From NCBI RefSeq assembly GCF_013072695.1, contig NZ_LXUK01000022.1, positions 242,964 to 306,963 on the forward strand: a DNA stretch of 64,000 nucleotides, read 5' to 3'. Position 1 is the stretch's first letter. The number at the start of each line of letters is the position of its first letter. Of the stretch, positions 54,594-63,425 are shown one piece after another. Below the pieces are notes generated by a model. The model saw only the letters and a list, made by a program, of their open reading frames with translations. It was not told where the DNA came from and did no database searches. The stretch is from Acinetobacter sp. Ac_5812. Its GTDB lineage: Bacteria; Pseudomonadota; Gammaproteobacteria; Pseudomonadales; Moraxellaceae. The translations under genes and the position numbers were made by a program.

Positions 54594-55451
54594 TTAAAGC
54601 TTAAGTTCACGTTCCATCAGAGGCCATAACTTTTGATGTGACTTTTTAAACATCGACATATGTCCAATTTGTTTATAGCCATGTTGTTGTGGATTGAGTT
54701 CAATTAATTTGGTTGGTGCATTCGGGTATAAGCGCAGTAAGTCTTTGACATTGGCTTGGGTGGCAATTTCATCATCGGTTGCCCAAAAAGAAGTAATCGG
54801 GCATTGAATTTCTTGATGATAATCTTCGAAGATACTTTTACCAATCGCATTCATGACATAGCCAGGTTTACTACAAAACTCAGCCCATTGTTTTGCAACA
54901 TTTTTAGGGAGGTTTTCTCCCATCCCAATAAATTGAGTTGCACCGTAACCTTTCAAAAAGCTAGAAATTGGGAAAATAACATTAAACATGACAGGCGCAA
55001 GGATTTTGGTTTTACCTTTCAAGCCTTTGACATGACCCGTTGAGCCTGCAATCGCCAAAACCTTAGCAACCTTGTTATAGTTTGAAGTAATCCCGAGTAA
55101 TTGCCCACCAGCACTATGCCCAACAATAATTACTTTTTCAGCTAGAGTTCGGTCTAATAATGTTTCAATTGCGGCTGGAATATCATAAATTCCCCAGTCA
55201 TTTATACTGGCCGTAGAATTCTTGAGCGGGCCATGTAAAGATTCACCAATACCGCGAAAATCAAAACTTAAGACGCTATAACCTTGTTGGTTAAGCCATT
55301 CTGCGAAAGCATGATAGAAGTTTTTAGTAATTCCTGTCGCTGGACAAATCAAGATCGGGTAGGGTTTGGTATGATCTTGTGCAGGATAAAATTGGGCTGC
55401 AAGTTGATAGTCATCTTTGCAACTGATCCAAAAAGATTCATAACTCTTCAT
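54594..55451 (-). CDS. Alpha/beta hydrolase (serine aminopeptidase-like)
   Basis: 285 residues. Nucleophile elbow GHSAGG in KVIIVGHSAGGQLLG; FDFRGIGESLHGP and oxyanion-side PATGITKNFYHAFA; Asp in FWATDDEIA; His in IGHMSMF near the C-terminus. This matches the COG4757-type hydrolases. Start at ATG 55451 (MKSYESFWISCKDDYQLAAQFYP); the in-frame extension upstream is a hydrophobic stretch without a ribosome site. Substrate unknown. It is divergent from a small membrane protein gene (135 bp). Confidence 0.83.
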   Translation of the reverse strand: MKSYESFWISCKDDYQLAAQFYPAQDHTKPYPILICPATGITKNFYHAFAEWLNQQGYSVLSFDFRGIGESLHGPLKNSTASINDWGIYDIPAAIETLLDRTLAEKVIIVGHSAGGQLLGITSNYNKVAKVLAIAGSTGHVKGLKGKTKILAPVMFNVIFPISSFLKGYGATQFIGMGENLPKNVAKQWAEFCSKPGYVMNAIGKSIFEDYHQEIQCPITSFWATDDEIATQANVKDLLRLYPNAPTKLIELNPQQHGYKQIGHMSMFKKSHQKLWPLMERELKL

Positions 55452-55586
55452 TAGAAAGATACTCTTATATATGCATAGTATTACTTTACACAAGTTCCAA
55501 AAAGAAACTCGTTTAAAAAATGACTTAAAAGTCAAATTTTATGTAATATACGCATACAAAAGGAATATTTTAATTTCGGGGACGAT

Positions 55587-56042
55587 ATGTACGCTTTAAA
55601 CACTGCAACTCAGCTTGCAATTGTATTTAGTGGGATTTTTTTATGGGTGGGGATGCTGACTGGGGTTTGGAAATACTATCAAATCAGACAAACAGCGCAG
55701 GCAAGAGCACATTATTATGTGGATATTGCACATCGGAGCAGTCTGCTTTATGCAGCAGCCAGCCTAATTTTAGCAGCATTGAGCTTTTTTACAGTTCTAT
55801 CTGATTCAATCGCATTATTTTGTGTTGTTGCAAATCTATTCTTCTTTGCGATGTCGATTTTAATTTATATTTTGCACGGACTATTAAAAGATACCACCAA
55901 TCAATTCAAACAGCCGCATCAAGTGGGGAAATGGACTTTACCAGCTTGGTGTATGACGTTGATGATGTTGTGTTTAATTATCGTAGAGCTGGGTGCAACT
56001 GGGATTTTAGTATTGGGAACAATTGTTGAATTTTTACATTAA
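55587..56042 (+). CDS. Small four-helix membrane protein, unknown
   Basis: 151 residues with four hydrophobic segments: near 8-28 (LAIVFSGIFLWVGMLTGVWKYY), 52-72, 78-98 and 122-146. A charged loop (RQTAQARAHYYVDIAHRSS) follows the first. I do not recognise a family. It ends at a terminator shared with a convergent small membrane protein. Clean codon use and a start just after a purine-rich stretch support a real gene. Confidence 0.65.
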   Translation: MYALNTATQLAIVFSGIFLWVGMLTGVWKYYQIRQTAQARAHYYVDIAHRSSLLYAAASLILAALSFFTVLSDSIALFCVVANLFFFAMSILIYILHGLLKDTTNQFKQPHQVGKWTLPAWCMTLMMLCLIIVELGATGILVLGTIVEFLH

Positions 56043-56070
56043 AAAAATGGATGATCACTCATCCATTTTT
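56041..56070. terminator. Bidirectional terminator between two small membrane protein genes
   Basis: TGGATGA (56048-56054) / TCATCCA (56059-56065), TCAC loop, flanked by A- and T-runs. The first bases overlap the stop of the plus-strand gene. Confidence 0.88.
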
Positions 56071-56315
56071 CCTAAAGAATTTTTTTGGCGCACTGCGCTT
56101 AACTGTCGAAACTTTCGATCGACGATCGCCCACATACAAAAGGCCAGAGATACAATCAATGCATATGCAAAATATTCGGGTTTTAAATTACCTTTAATTG
56201 TGCCTTGAAATAACAACGTGACCATTAAGGCGAGCGTTGTAGTTGCATATACGATTGAATCATTTGCCTTCAGAGTGTTAATGAAGACTTGCTTGCTGAA
56301 ATGTATTGATAACAT
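56055..56315 (-). CDS. Small two-helix membrane protein, unknown
   Basis: 86 residues (MLSIHFSKQVFINTLKANDSIVYATTTLALMVTLLFQGTIKG...) with two membrane helices and a basic C-terminal tail (VDRKFRQLSAVRQKN). A perfect AAGGAGG ribosome site lies seven bases before the ATG at 56315, and too close to the ATG at 56321, so 56315 is the better start. No named family recognised. The strong ribosome site argues that it is translated well. Confidence 0.68.
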   Translation of the reverse strand: MLSIHFSKQVFINTLKANDSIVYATTTLALMVTLLFQGTIKGNLKPEYFAYALIVSLAFCMWAIVDRKFRQLSAVRQKNSLGKMDE

Positions 56316-56348
56316 CTCCATCCCTCCTTGTTGTGACGACAAAACCAT

Positions 56349-56631
56349 GTGTTTTTGTCTGAATTGTTTTTTAAGTTGTACTGCTATTTTCTGAGCATTT
56401 CAATAGGGATTGTGACTATTTTGAAAATAAATTTCTAAATGTATTGATTTATATAACTTTTAAGTATTTTTTATATTGATTTGTACTATTTTTTAGTTAA
56501 ATATTAACCATTATTTTTACATTTTGAAAAATTTGCCAATCAACTAATTAAAATGAAATAGTTGTTTTAGATCACAAATAAAGACATTAAGGTCATATTT
56601 GACAGCGTCAGCTTTAAATCAAGAAAAGAAA
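56349..56631. promoter_or_regulatory. AT-rich gap upstream of the two-helix protein
   Basis: About 280 bp, over 70% A+T, no gene. Contains TTGACA at 56599-56604 without a matching -10 at proper distance. Presumably holds the promoter of the minus-strand small gene. Nothing further seen. Confidence 0.3.
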
Positions 56632-56726
56632 GATTTGTCGTAAACAAAAAATGAGCGTTGGATAAAAGAACATTTTTTGTATAGCTAAAATCATGTTTGG
56701 GTAAAACATCATTTTAACGACAAATC
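56632..56726 (-). other. Three-way-junction-like inverted repeats just after brnQ
   Basis: Outer arms GATTTGTCGT (56632-56641) and ACGACAAATC (56717-56726) enclose two hairpins: ACAAAAAATG (56644-56653) / CATTTTTTGT (56671-56680), and AAAATCATGTTT / AAACATCATTTT (56687-56715, one mismatch). On the minus strand it starts 3 bp after the brnQ stop and is followed by TTTCTTTTC, so it may end brnQ transcription. Could also be a small mobile-element remnant. Confidence 0.55.
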
Positions 56727-56729
56727 ATT

Positions 56730-58031
56730 TTAATCTTTAGATGCTGATACGCGATCGACCACAATTGCAAAAACAAGAACGATCAGCGATGGCAGTAACC
56801 ATGCGAGATTTTGTTCGTTCAATGGTAAGTGCTGAATAAAAGTCGGTAATTGCGCAGTAAAGCCAGCCGCTTTAATTGCTTCAAAAATACCAAAAAGGAA
56901 AGCAACAGCAGTTACGGATCCAACGACGATGGACGGATTGTTCCAACGTTTCCAGAAGAAGCTGAGCATGATCACGACAATCGCTGGCGGATAAATTGCA
57001 CTAAGTACAGGAACTGAGATTGCAATCAGTTTTGTTAGACCTAGATTAGAAATCAACAAAGAAAAGCCAGTTAGGATAAAAACAAGTAACTTATAAGATA
57101 AGCCTGTTAATTCTGTGAAATATTCAGCACAGGCACAGGTGAGACCAATTGCGGTTACCATACATGCAAGGAAAATTAAGATGGTTAAGAAATACGATCC
57201 GTAATCACCAAATGCGTGTTGTACATAAGCATGCAGAATGATTGCACCATTGGCTGCATTAGGCGCGACTTCATGACTGCCTAAGCCAAGTTTAAACAAG
57301 CTGATATACACAAGCGTGAGTCCAACACCCGCAATCAAACTTGCGATAATGGCATATTTGGTAATCAGTTTTGTATCTGTCACACCACGTGATTGGATCG
57401 CTTGAATAATCACGATACCAAATACCAGTGCACCTAAGGTATCCATGGTCAAATAACCACTAACGAAACCTTCAGAAACAGGACTTGCGATATAGTTGTT
57501 GACTGGTGCTGAAATCATACCTGTAGGGATCGCAAATGCGGCGATACCTAAGATTGCCAAGGCAATGATTTTTAAAGGTGCCAGTACATGGCCAACCGTA
57601 TCGAGTAATTTATTTGGATAAAGCGAAACTGCTGTCACAAATGCAAAATACACAATACTATAAATAAGAAGGCTGCTACCTGATGTACCAAAATACGGTG
57701 CAAAGCCAATCTCATAAGAAACTGTTGCAGTACGCGGTGTTGCAAATAATGGACCTACGGATAAATAGCAAACAATGGTGAGTAGTAAGCTAAAGAATCG
57801 TCCAAGTGGAGAGCTGATGATTTCGATTGAACCTTTCATACGAGATAAGGCCATAATCGTAATGACAGGCAAACCAACTGCGGTAATTAAGAAACCGAAG
57901 GCAGCAAGCCAGACATGTTCACCAGCCTGCTGAGCAACGATTGGAGGAAAGATAATATTGCCTGCGCCAATAAATAACGCGAAGGTCATAAAACCTAAAG
58001 CAATGATATCTCCTGTACGAAGTTGATTCAT
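56730..58031 (-). CDS. brnQ: Branched-chain amino acid carrier BrnQ
   Basis: Sodium- or proton-coupled importer of leucine, isoleucine and valine. 433 residues, twelve membrane helices. The start DIIALGFMTFALFIGAGNIIFPP is diagnostic of the LIVCS family, as is GYLTMDTLGALVFGIVIIQAI. The ATG at 58031 has no clear ribosome site on its strand (the nearby GGGAGG reads the other way). It stands alone; a folded element follows its stop. Confidence 0.95.
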   Translation of the reverse strand: MNQLRTGDIIALGFMTFALFIGAGNIIFPPIVAQQAGEHVWLAAFGFLITAVGLPVITIMALSRMKGSIEIISSPLGRFFSLLLTIVCYLSVGPLFATPRTATVSYEIGFAPYFGTSGSSLLIYSIVYFAFVTAVSLYPNKLLDTVGHVLAPLKIIALAILGIAAFAIPTGMISAPVNNYIASPVSEGFVSGYLTMDTLGALVFGIVIIQAIQSRGVTDTKLITKYAIIASLIAGVGLTLVYISLFKLGLGSHEVAPNAANGAIILHAYVQHAFGDYGSYFLTILIFLACMVTAIGLTCACAEYFTELTGLSYKLLVFILTGFSLLISNLGLTKLIAISVPVLSAIYPPAIVVIMLSFFWKRWNNPSIVVGSVTAVAFLFGIFEAIKAAGFTAQLPTFIQHLPLNEQNLAWLLPSLIVLVFAIVVDRVSASKD

Positions 58032-58391
58032 AAAGAGGGAGGCATAAAATAAAAGTGCGAATTTTAGAACAAAAATGCGTTCTTTTGAAACTAATTTATG
58101 TGAAATTTGGTTGATTTTTGACTAAAAAGAAATGATTAAAATCATATAATTAGTAATGGTAAAGCTAATGTGTTGAAAAGCTTTCCAAAACTCAAAAAAT
58201 GCAGAAGCATGTAGATTCCTCCTTATTAGGCTAACCGAATTTAAATATAAAAATAAAAATGGTCTTTTAGTCTTAAATAGATTGAAGATTTCAATGGGAA
58301 GGCGTACAAATATTGAAATACTTTATGCAGTCCCCATATTAATTTTTCTGCATGTGATTTTAATCTGATTGATGAATAAGGAAAATCTCGA
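58032..58391. promoter_or_regulatory. Gap between brnQ and map, with a likely map promoter
   Basis: 360 bp without a gene. A good sigma-70-like pair TTGAAA (58313-58318) and TATTAA (58337-58342), 18 bp apart, points to map about 45 bp downstream. Several short A/T palindromes are present; none stands out. Confidence 0.45.
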
Positions 58392-59186
58392 ATGAGAGCT
58401 TCTACTGTGACCATTAAAACTGAACAAGATCTGGAGAAATTACGTATCTCTGGTCGTTTAGCGGCACAAGTGTTAGAAATGATCGGGCCTTATATCAAGC
58501 CTGGCGTTTCAACTGAATATTTAGATGATATCTGCAATGATTATATTGTGAATACGTTGCAAGTGATTCCAGCCAATGTGGGCTATCACGGTTTTACCAA
58601 GACGACCTGTATTTCTGTCAATGAAGAAGTTTGTCACGCCATTCCTTCTGCGAAAAAGATTTTGCAAGAGGGGGATATTTTAAATATCGATGTTGCTGTG
58701 ATTAAAGATGGTTATTTTGGTGATACTAGCCGAATGTATTTTGTTGGTGAGCCCAAGCCGGAAGCGAAGAAACTGGTAGAAACCACTTATGAGGCGATGT
58801 TAGCAGGGATTCATACGGTGAAACCAGGTGCAACATTGGGTGATATTGGTTATGCCATCCAATCTGTTGCGCAGCGCGAAGGCTATAGCATTGTGCGTGA
58901 ATACTGTGGGCATGGTATTGGTCGTATTTACCATGAACAGCCAAATATCTTGCACTACGGTCAGAAAGGTCAAGGTTTGGTTCTAAAAAAAGGCATGGTG
59001 TTTACCATTGAGCCGATGGTCAATGCAGGAAAACGCTATGTGAAAGAACTTAATGATGGTTGGACTGTGGTGACACAAGATAAATCATTGTCTGCTCAGT
59101 GGGAGCACATGGTTGCTGTAACGGATGATGGCTTTGAGCTATTAACGCCGTGGCCGAATGGCACAGGGCATTATCCAGCCGTTTAA
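58392..59186 (+). CDS. map: Methionine aminopeptidase type I
   Basis: Removes the initiator Met from new proteins. 264 residues; metal ligands in LNIDVAVIKDGYFGDTSRMYFV (two Asp), GHGIGRIYHEQPNI (His), FTIEPMVNAG (Glu) and AQWEHMVAVTDDGFELLT (Glu). GYHGFTKTTCISVNEEVCHAIPS is the usual front part. It is not next to rpsB here, so it may be a stand-alone or second copy. Monocistronic. Confidence 0.93.
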   Translation: MRASTVTIKTEQDLEKLRISGRLAAQVLEMIGPYIKPGVSTEYLDDICNDYIVNTLQVIPANVGYHGFTKTTCISVNEEVCHAIPSAKKILQEGDILNIDVAVIKDGYFGDTSRMYFVGEPKPEAKKLVETTYEAMLAGIHTVKPGATLGDIGYAIQSVAQREGYSIVREYCGHGIGRIYHEQPNILHYGQKGQGLVLKKGMVFTIEPMVNAGKRYVKELNDGWTVVTQDKSLSAQWEHMVAVTDDGFELLTPWPNGTGHYPAV

Positions 59187-59197
59187 GTTGTCCGATA

Positions 59198-59230
59198 AAT
59201 TAAAGCGCGATTTTTAATCGCGCTTTTTTT
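59198..59230. terminator. Bidirectional terminator between map and LysR genes
   Basis: AAAGCGCGATT (59202-59212) / AATCGCGCTTT (59216-59226) with a TTT loop, then T-run. It covers the stop of the LysR gene. Confidence 0.85.
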
Positions 59231-60134
59231 TAGTTGAGCATTGGGTAAGTTGTTCAACCAAATAATCAATAAAAACACGAACAGCGGGCAATAGACCGCG
59301 TCTCGATGGATAAACTGCGTGGAAAACACCGTGTGGTGCAGTCCATTCTGGTAAGACAGTCACAAGTTGCCCTGTTTTTACAAAGTCTTGGGCAATACTG
59401 TCTGGTAGTAACGCAATTCCGCAGTTTTGCGTTGCTAACTCAGCCAACATGAGAAGATTTGATCCCATAATCACAGGATTCACTTTAATCTTTTTCTGTT
59501 GATGCTCTGGACCCGTCAACAAGAATTGTTGATCGAGATGATCTTCTGCCATGCTGATAATACGATGTTCAGCCAGTTGTTCAGGCGTAGTAAGATGACC
59601 AAATTCATTTAAATAGGCTTGGCTGGCAAAAAGACGTTGTTCAATCGCTTCAAATTGACGTAATACTAGGTTCGGATCATCATCTAATTTAGAGCGAACA
59701 CGCAATGCAAGATCAATCCCTTCATTAATCACATCAATACGACGATTGCTGATCATCATCTGCACCCGCACTTCGGGATATTTTTTCAAAAAGGCAGGTA
59801 GGATTTTTGCCATCTGGTTTTGAGCAATATCGACAGGCACACTCACTTTGATAACACCACGTGGCTGACTACTCAAATGATTGACCACATCATGCGCTGC
59901 TTGGGCTGCATTCATCATCACTTGTGCATGGCGATAAACATCCATCCCAATATCAGTCACGGCAAAATGACGCGAACTGCGTTGAATTAGACGTACACCC
60001 AATTGTTCTTCAAGATTGTAAACCCTACGGCTGAGTTTAGATTTAGGAATGTCTGTTGCACGTTCGGCAGCACTAAAGCCACCATGTTCTACAACCAGTG
60101 CGAAGCAATAAAAATCATCTAAATCCGTTAGCAT
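59214..60134 (-). CDS. LysR-family transcriptional regulator
   Basis: 306 residues: N-terminal helix-turn-helix (FYCFALVVEHGGFSAAERATDIPKSKLSRRVYNLEEQLGVRLIQRSSRHFAVTDIG) then a periplasmic-binding-like effector domain (VIKVSVPVDIAQNQMAKILPAFLKKYPEVRVQM...). The opening resembles the CrgA/aldose-type LysR group that controls nearby oxidoreductases, but its neighbours are map and an HD protein. Target unknown. No divergent partner gene; the 55-bp gap upstream holds little. Confidence 0.9.
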   Translation of the reverse strand: MLTDLDDFYCFALVVEHGGFSAAERATDIPKSKLSRRVYNLEEQLGVRLIQRSSRHFAVTDIGMDVYRHAQVMMNAAQAAHDVVNHLSSQPRGVIKVSVPVDIAQNQMAKILPAFLKKYPEVRVQMMISNRRIDVINEGIDLALRVRSKLDDDPNLVLRQFEAIEQRLFASQAYLNEFGHLTTPEQLAEHRIISMAEDHLDQQFLLTGPEHQQKKIKVNPVIMGSNLLMLAELATQNCGIALLPDSIAQDFVKTGQLVTVLPEWTAPHGVFHAVYPSRRGLLPAVRVFIDYLVEQLTQCSTKKKRD

Positions 60135-60189
60135 TACGCTATAAACTCCAGCTTATTGTGATTAAGTTAAATGAATATAAAAGTGATTA

Positions 60190-60618
60190 TTAAACATTGT
60201 GGGCTAATAATATAGCCCGAACCTGCTGATATTGTTCCATTCGCTCAAAATCTTTTGCGGTTGGCGATGGAATTCGAGATAAGTCCATATTGTCAGTGAT
60301 ATCAGCCAATTTCACAACACGTGCCAAAGGGTTTTGTACAGCGCGCTGAGCGGCTTCGATTCGAGACTCACCATCCTGTTTGGTGAGTGCAACGATTGCT
60401 TCGATAATGTGTGCCTGGAATCCTAAAGCTTGTAAATCTTCAATGCTTGTTTCTGTATCTTCTAAGACGTCATGCAGAACAGCAATGATTTTATGATCAA
60501 TACTCGGTACATTCAGCATCACTCTGAGCGGGTGTAAAATATAGGGGGCATTGGCTTTGTCGACTTGACCTGAATGTTGTTTTGCGGCAAATGCAATTGC
60601 TTGTTCTAATGTTGCCAT
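60190..60618 (-). CDS. Small HD-domain (p)ppGpp-hydrolase-like protein
   Basis: 142 residues with the metal-binding signature of RelA/SpoT-type hydrolases: His29 in PYILHPLRVM, HDVLED (49-54) and VKLADITDNMD. It is a single hydrolase domain, like MESH1-type small alarmone hydrolases, without synthetase or regulatory domains. Hydrolysis of ppGpp is plausible but unproven; other nucleotides are possible. It precedes the LysR gene by 55 bp on the same strand. Confidence 0.82.
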   Translation of the reverse strand: MATLEQAIAFAAKQHSGQVDKANAPYILHPLRVMLNVPSIDHKIIAVLHDVLEDTETSIEDLQALGFQAHIIEAIVALTKQDGESRIEAAQRAVQNPLARVVKLADITDNMDLSRIPSPTAKDFERMEQYQQVRAILLAHNV

Positions 60619-60697
60619 CAGCTAAATCCTCCGCTTCAAGATAGATTAGCGCGTCATATTCTTTTAAACTGGCTGAAATTTTTTACGCTTAAGTATT

Positions 60698-61021
60698 ATG
60701 TCATATCAACTTATCAATATTGTCGATGCGACCCAAAACATTGCATGTCCTTTTTGTCAGCATGCTGTTCTAGACTGGGATCAGGAGCAGTATATTCAAC
60801 CGTGTGAGCATACGCTATTTATGGCAATGGATTTAGGTTTTGAATTTATTGCTGATCGATTTGAAGAAGTTCTACCACAGTCGGTTGATGAAATTCATGA
60901 AGATCCAAATATGAATATTTTTGCCAGCGTCTCTCAAGCACACTATGCCGATATGCACATTTATAAAGCAGATTTAGGTGTAGAGGGGCTATTCCGTTAT
61001 GTTGGATTTAGTCAAAATTAA
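60698..61021 (+). CDS. Small Cys-rich protein, possible zinc site
   Basis: 107 residues, acidic. Cys17-x2-Cys20 (CPFC) and Cys36-x-His38 (CEH) form a likely zinc-binding module near the N-terminus; the rest (FIADRFEEVLPQSVDEIHEDPNMN) is not recognised. The reading runs cleanly to a terminator, and codon use is normal. It is divergent from the HD hydrolase gene (79 bp). I assign no function. Confidence 0.65.
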   Translation: MSYQLINIVDATQNIACPFCQHAVLDWDQEQYIQPCEHTLFMAMDLGFEFIADRFEEVLPQSVDEIHEDPNMNIFASVSQAHYADMHIYKADLGVEGLFRYVGFSQN

Positions 61022-61033
61022 AATCCTTCCAAT

Positions 61034-61064
61034 AAAAAAGCCAATCATTTGATTGGCTTTTTGC
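61034..61064. terminator. Bidirectional terminator between the Cys-rich gene and grxD
   Basis: AAAAAGCCAATCA / TGATTGGCTTTTT with a TT loop (stem core 61040-61057), serving both convergent genes. Confidence 0.88.
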
Positions 61065-61072
61065 TTAACAGC

Positions 61073-61414
61073 TTATGCTTCAGGCGCTGGGCTGTACTGT
61101 TCAACTAATGGTTTTAACTCACCATTTTGGAACATTTCAAGCATAATATCGCTACCACCAATGAGCTCGCCATTGATCCATAATTGTGGAAAAGTAGGCC
61201 AGTTCGCAATTTGAGGTAAAGTTGCACGAATATCTTGATTTTCCAAGATATTTACATAGGCAAATGGACGACCAATTTGGCTAAGTGCTTCTACTGCACG
61301 AGCAGAAAAACCACATTGCGGGAATTGTGGAGTGCCTTTCATGTAAAGTAAAACAGGGTGTTTCGCAATTTGATCACGAATTAACGCTACTGTATCACGC
61401 GCTTGTTCCGTCAT
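61073..61414 (-). CDS. grxD: Monothiol glutaredoxin GrxD (Grx4)
   Basis: 113 residues with the monothiol active site PQCGFSARA (Cys34), FPQLWINGELIGGSDIMLEM and the family start VLLYMKGTPQFPQC. Grx4 binds a [2Fe-2S] cluster with glutathione and passes it to target proteins. It stands alone, ending at the shared terminator. Assignment firm. Confidence 0.96.
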   Translation of the reverse strand: MTEQARDTVALIRDQIAKHPVLLYMKGTPQFPQCGFSARAVEALSQIGRPFAYVNILENQDIRATLPQIANWPTFPQLWINGELIGGSDIMLEMFQNGELKPLVEQYSPAPEA

Positions 61415-61577
61415 AGATAGATCCTCAACTAATCTCCTTGCATTATACCTAAAAAAAAGCGTGGCGGAGGATTGCGAAAGATTTTTCTTATATAAATGTG
61501 ACTTTAGGCTTTCAATCTACGCAAGTTTTTGCTTATATAACTTTTTTCACCACAACTACTGATAGATTGAGTTTGTT

Positions 61578-62792
61578 ATGACTAATATCACTCTTGCTCC
61601 TGTGCAACCTGATCAACCATCACACCTTATGGCAACCTATGGTCGCCAAGCGATCAGCTTTGTTCGAGGGCGAGGGGCGTATCTATATACGGCAGAGGGG
61701 ACAGAATATTTAGATGCGTTAACTGGGATTGCTGTGTGCGGTTTAGGACATGCACACCCTGTTATTGCAGAAGCGATTGCTGAACAAGCTGCGACTTTGG
61801 TTCATACCAGTAACCTATATGAAATTCCTTGGCAAACCGCTGCAGCGCAGAAACTGGCTGCGGTTTCAGGTATGGAAGAGATCTTCTTTTCCAACAGCGG
61901 CGCTGAATCAAATGAAGGTGCGATCAAAATTGCACGTAAATTTGGTGCTCAACAAGGCATTGCATATCCTAAAATTCTAGTCGCAGAACAATCTTTCCAT
62001 GGTCGTACCTTGGCAACCTTATCTGCAACGGGTAATAAAAAAGTTCAAGAAGGTTTCGCGCCTTTAGTAGAAGGTTTTATTCGCGTACCCTTTGGTGACG
62101 TAGAAGCAATTCAAGAAGCAGCGATCAATCACCCAGATATCGTTGCCATACTGATTGAACCAATTCAAGGTGAAGGTGGCGTGAATACTGCAGCACAAGG
62201 ATTTAGTTACCTAGAAGATGTACGTGCGCTGTGTAATCAACATAATTGGTTGATGATGCTGGATGAGATCCAAACAGGTAATGGCCGTACAGGTAAATAC
62301 TTTGCCTATCAACACACCAACATTATTCCTGATGTCATGACAACTGCAAAAGGTTTGGGCAACGGCTTTCCAATTGGTGCCGTCATGACACAAGGTAAAG
62401 CAGTCGGTTTACTGGGTGCAGGTAGTCATGGTTCAACTTATGGTGGAACAGTGTTAGGTTCACGTGTGGTATATACCGTGCTTGATACACTGGAAAAGGA
62501 AAATGCAGTTGAGAACGCTGCTACAGTGGGTGCCTATATTGTCGATCAACTCAGAGCGCAATTGGCCGATTACAATGTTCAAGTGCGTGGCTTTGGCATG
62601 ATGATTGGGATTCAACTGCCAAAAGACTGTGCAGAACTGGTTGCGATTGCACGTGATGAATATAAGTTGATTATCAATGTAACGGCAGGTTCGGTGGTAC
62701 GTTTATTACCACCATTAAACATGACACAAGCGCAAGCAGATGAGTTACTACAACGTCTTGCTCCTGTGATTCAGCACTTTCTAAAAGCATAA
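61578..62792 (+). CDS. argD: Acetylornithine/aspartate-type aminotransferase (class III)
   Basis: 404 residues, PLP class III. LTGIAVCGLGHAHP, SNSGAESNEGAIKIARK, FHGRTLATLSATG, the PLP Lys258 in TTAKGLGNG and LMLDEIQTGNGRTGKYFA are all ArgD-like. It moves an amino group in arginine synthesis. Succinylornithine aminotransferase (AstC) is the main alternative; no arginine-degradation genes are near. The 5' gap is 163 bp. Monocistronic. Confidence 0.85.
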   Translation: MTNITLAPVQPDQPSHLMATYGRQAISFVRGRGAYLYTAEGTEYLDALTGIAVCGLGHAHPVIAEAIAEQAATLVHTSNLYEIPWQTAAAQKLAAVSGMEEIFFSNSGAESNEGAIKIARKFGAQQGIAYPKILVAEQSFHGRTLATLSATGNKKVQEGFAPLVEGFIRVPFGDVEAIQEAAINHPDIVAILIEPIQGEGGVNTAAQGFSYLEDVRALCNQHNWLMMLDEIQTGNGRTGKYFAYQHTNIIPDVMTTAKGLGNGFPIGAVMTQGKAVGLLGAGSHGSTYGGTVLGSRVVYTVLDTLEKENAVENAATVGAYIVDQLRAQLADYNVQVRGFGMMIGIQLPKDCAELVAIARDEYKLIINVTAGSVVRLLPPLNMTQAQADELLQRLAPVIQHFLKA

Positions 62793-62811
62793 TTGATAGA
62801 GATGAGATCAT

Positions 62812-62840
62812 AAAAAAGGGCAAATGAATTGCCCTTTTTT
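62812..62840. terminator. Bidirectional terminator between the aminotransferase and CBS genes
   Basis: AAAAAAGGGCAA (62812-62823) / TTGCCCTTTTTT (62829-62840), five-base loop, with A- and T-runs. Confidence 0.9.
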
Positions 62841-62855
62841 AATTTGTTTCTTAAA

Positions 62856-63287
62856 TCAGCCAGAAATATATTGTTGAAGCTGCTCAATCAGAATACGTTG
62901 ATCATCCATTGCTGCTTTAACTAAGTCTCCGATGGAGATAAATCCAACTAACTTTTCTTGATCAAGCACAGGTAAATGACGTAAATGACGGTCAGTCATA
63001 AGGTTAAGGCATTCTTCGACAGTATGGTTTAAACCTACAGAAATCACTTTTGACGTCATAATGTCTGATACCGGTGTATTGTTTGATGAACGCTCCATCA
63101 AGGCAATTTTACGGGTATAGTCACGTTCAGAAAAAATACCTACGACGGTTTCGTTTTCAGCGACAACTAAAGCACCAACACCTTTTTCTGCCATAATTTT
63201 AATTGCTTCAAGTACCGTCGCATTCGGTGAAATGGTAAAAATTGATTGTACTGCTTTATTCTTGATGACTTGAGCAACGATTGTCAT
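62856..63287 (-). CDS. Two-CBS-domain protein
   Basis: 143 residues made of a CBS pair: first VFTISPNATVLEAIKIMAEKGVGALVVAENETVVGIFSERDYTRK, second SVGLNHTVEECLNLMTDRHLRHLPVLDQEKLVGFISIGDLVKA. CBS pairs bind adenosyl ligands and sense energy. No catalytic domain is attached. Role unknown; it lies alone between two terminating units. Confidence 0.9.
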   Translation of the reverse strand: MTIVAQVIKNKAVQSIFTISPNATVLEAIKIMAEKGVGALVVAENETVVGIFSERDYTRKIALMERSSNNTPVSDIMTSKVISVGLNHTVEECLNLMTDRHLRHLPVLDQEKLVGFISIGDLVKAAMDDQRILIEQLQQYISG

Positions 63288-63425
63288 TGTTTATCCACCT
63301 GTGTTGTATTGTCATTTTCATTTAACTTAACGGTATTTTTTTTAAATGCAAAGCCCTAATTTCATTCCAATGATAACTTTTCTTCATGAATGTCTAAAAA
63401 GTCATCACTGGAGTAGAGGGAATGA

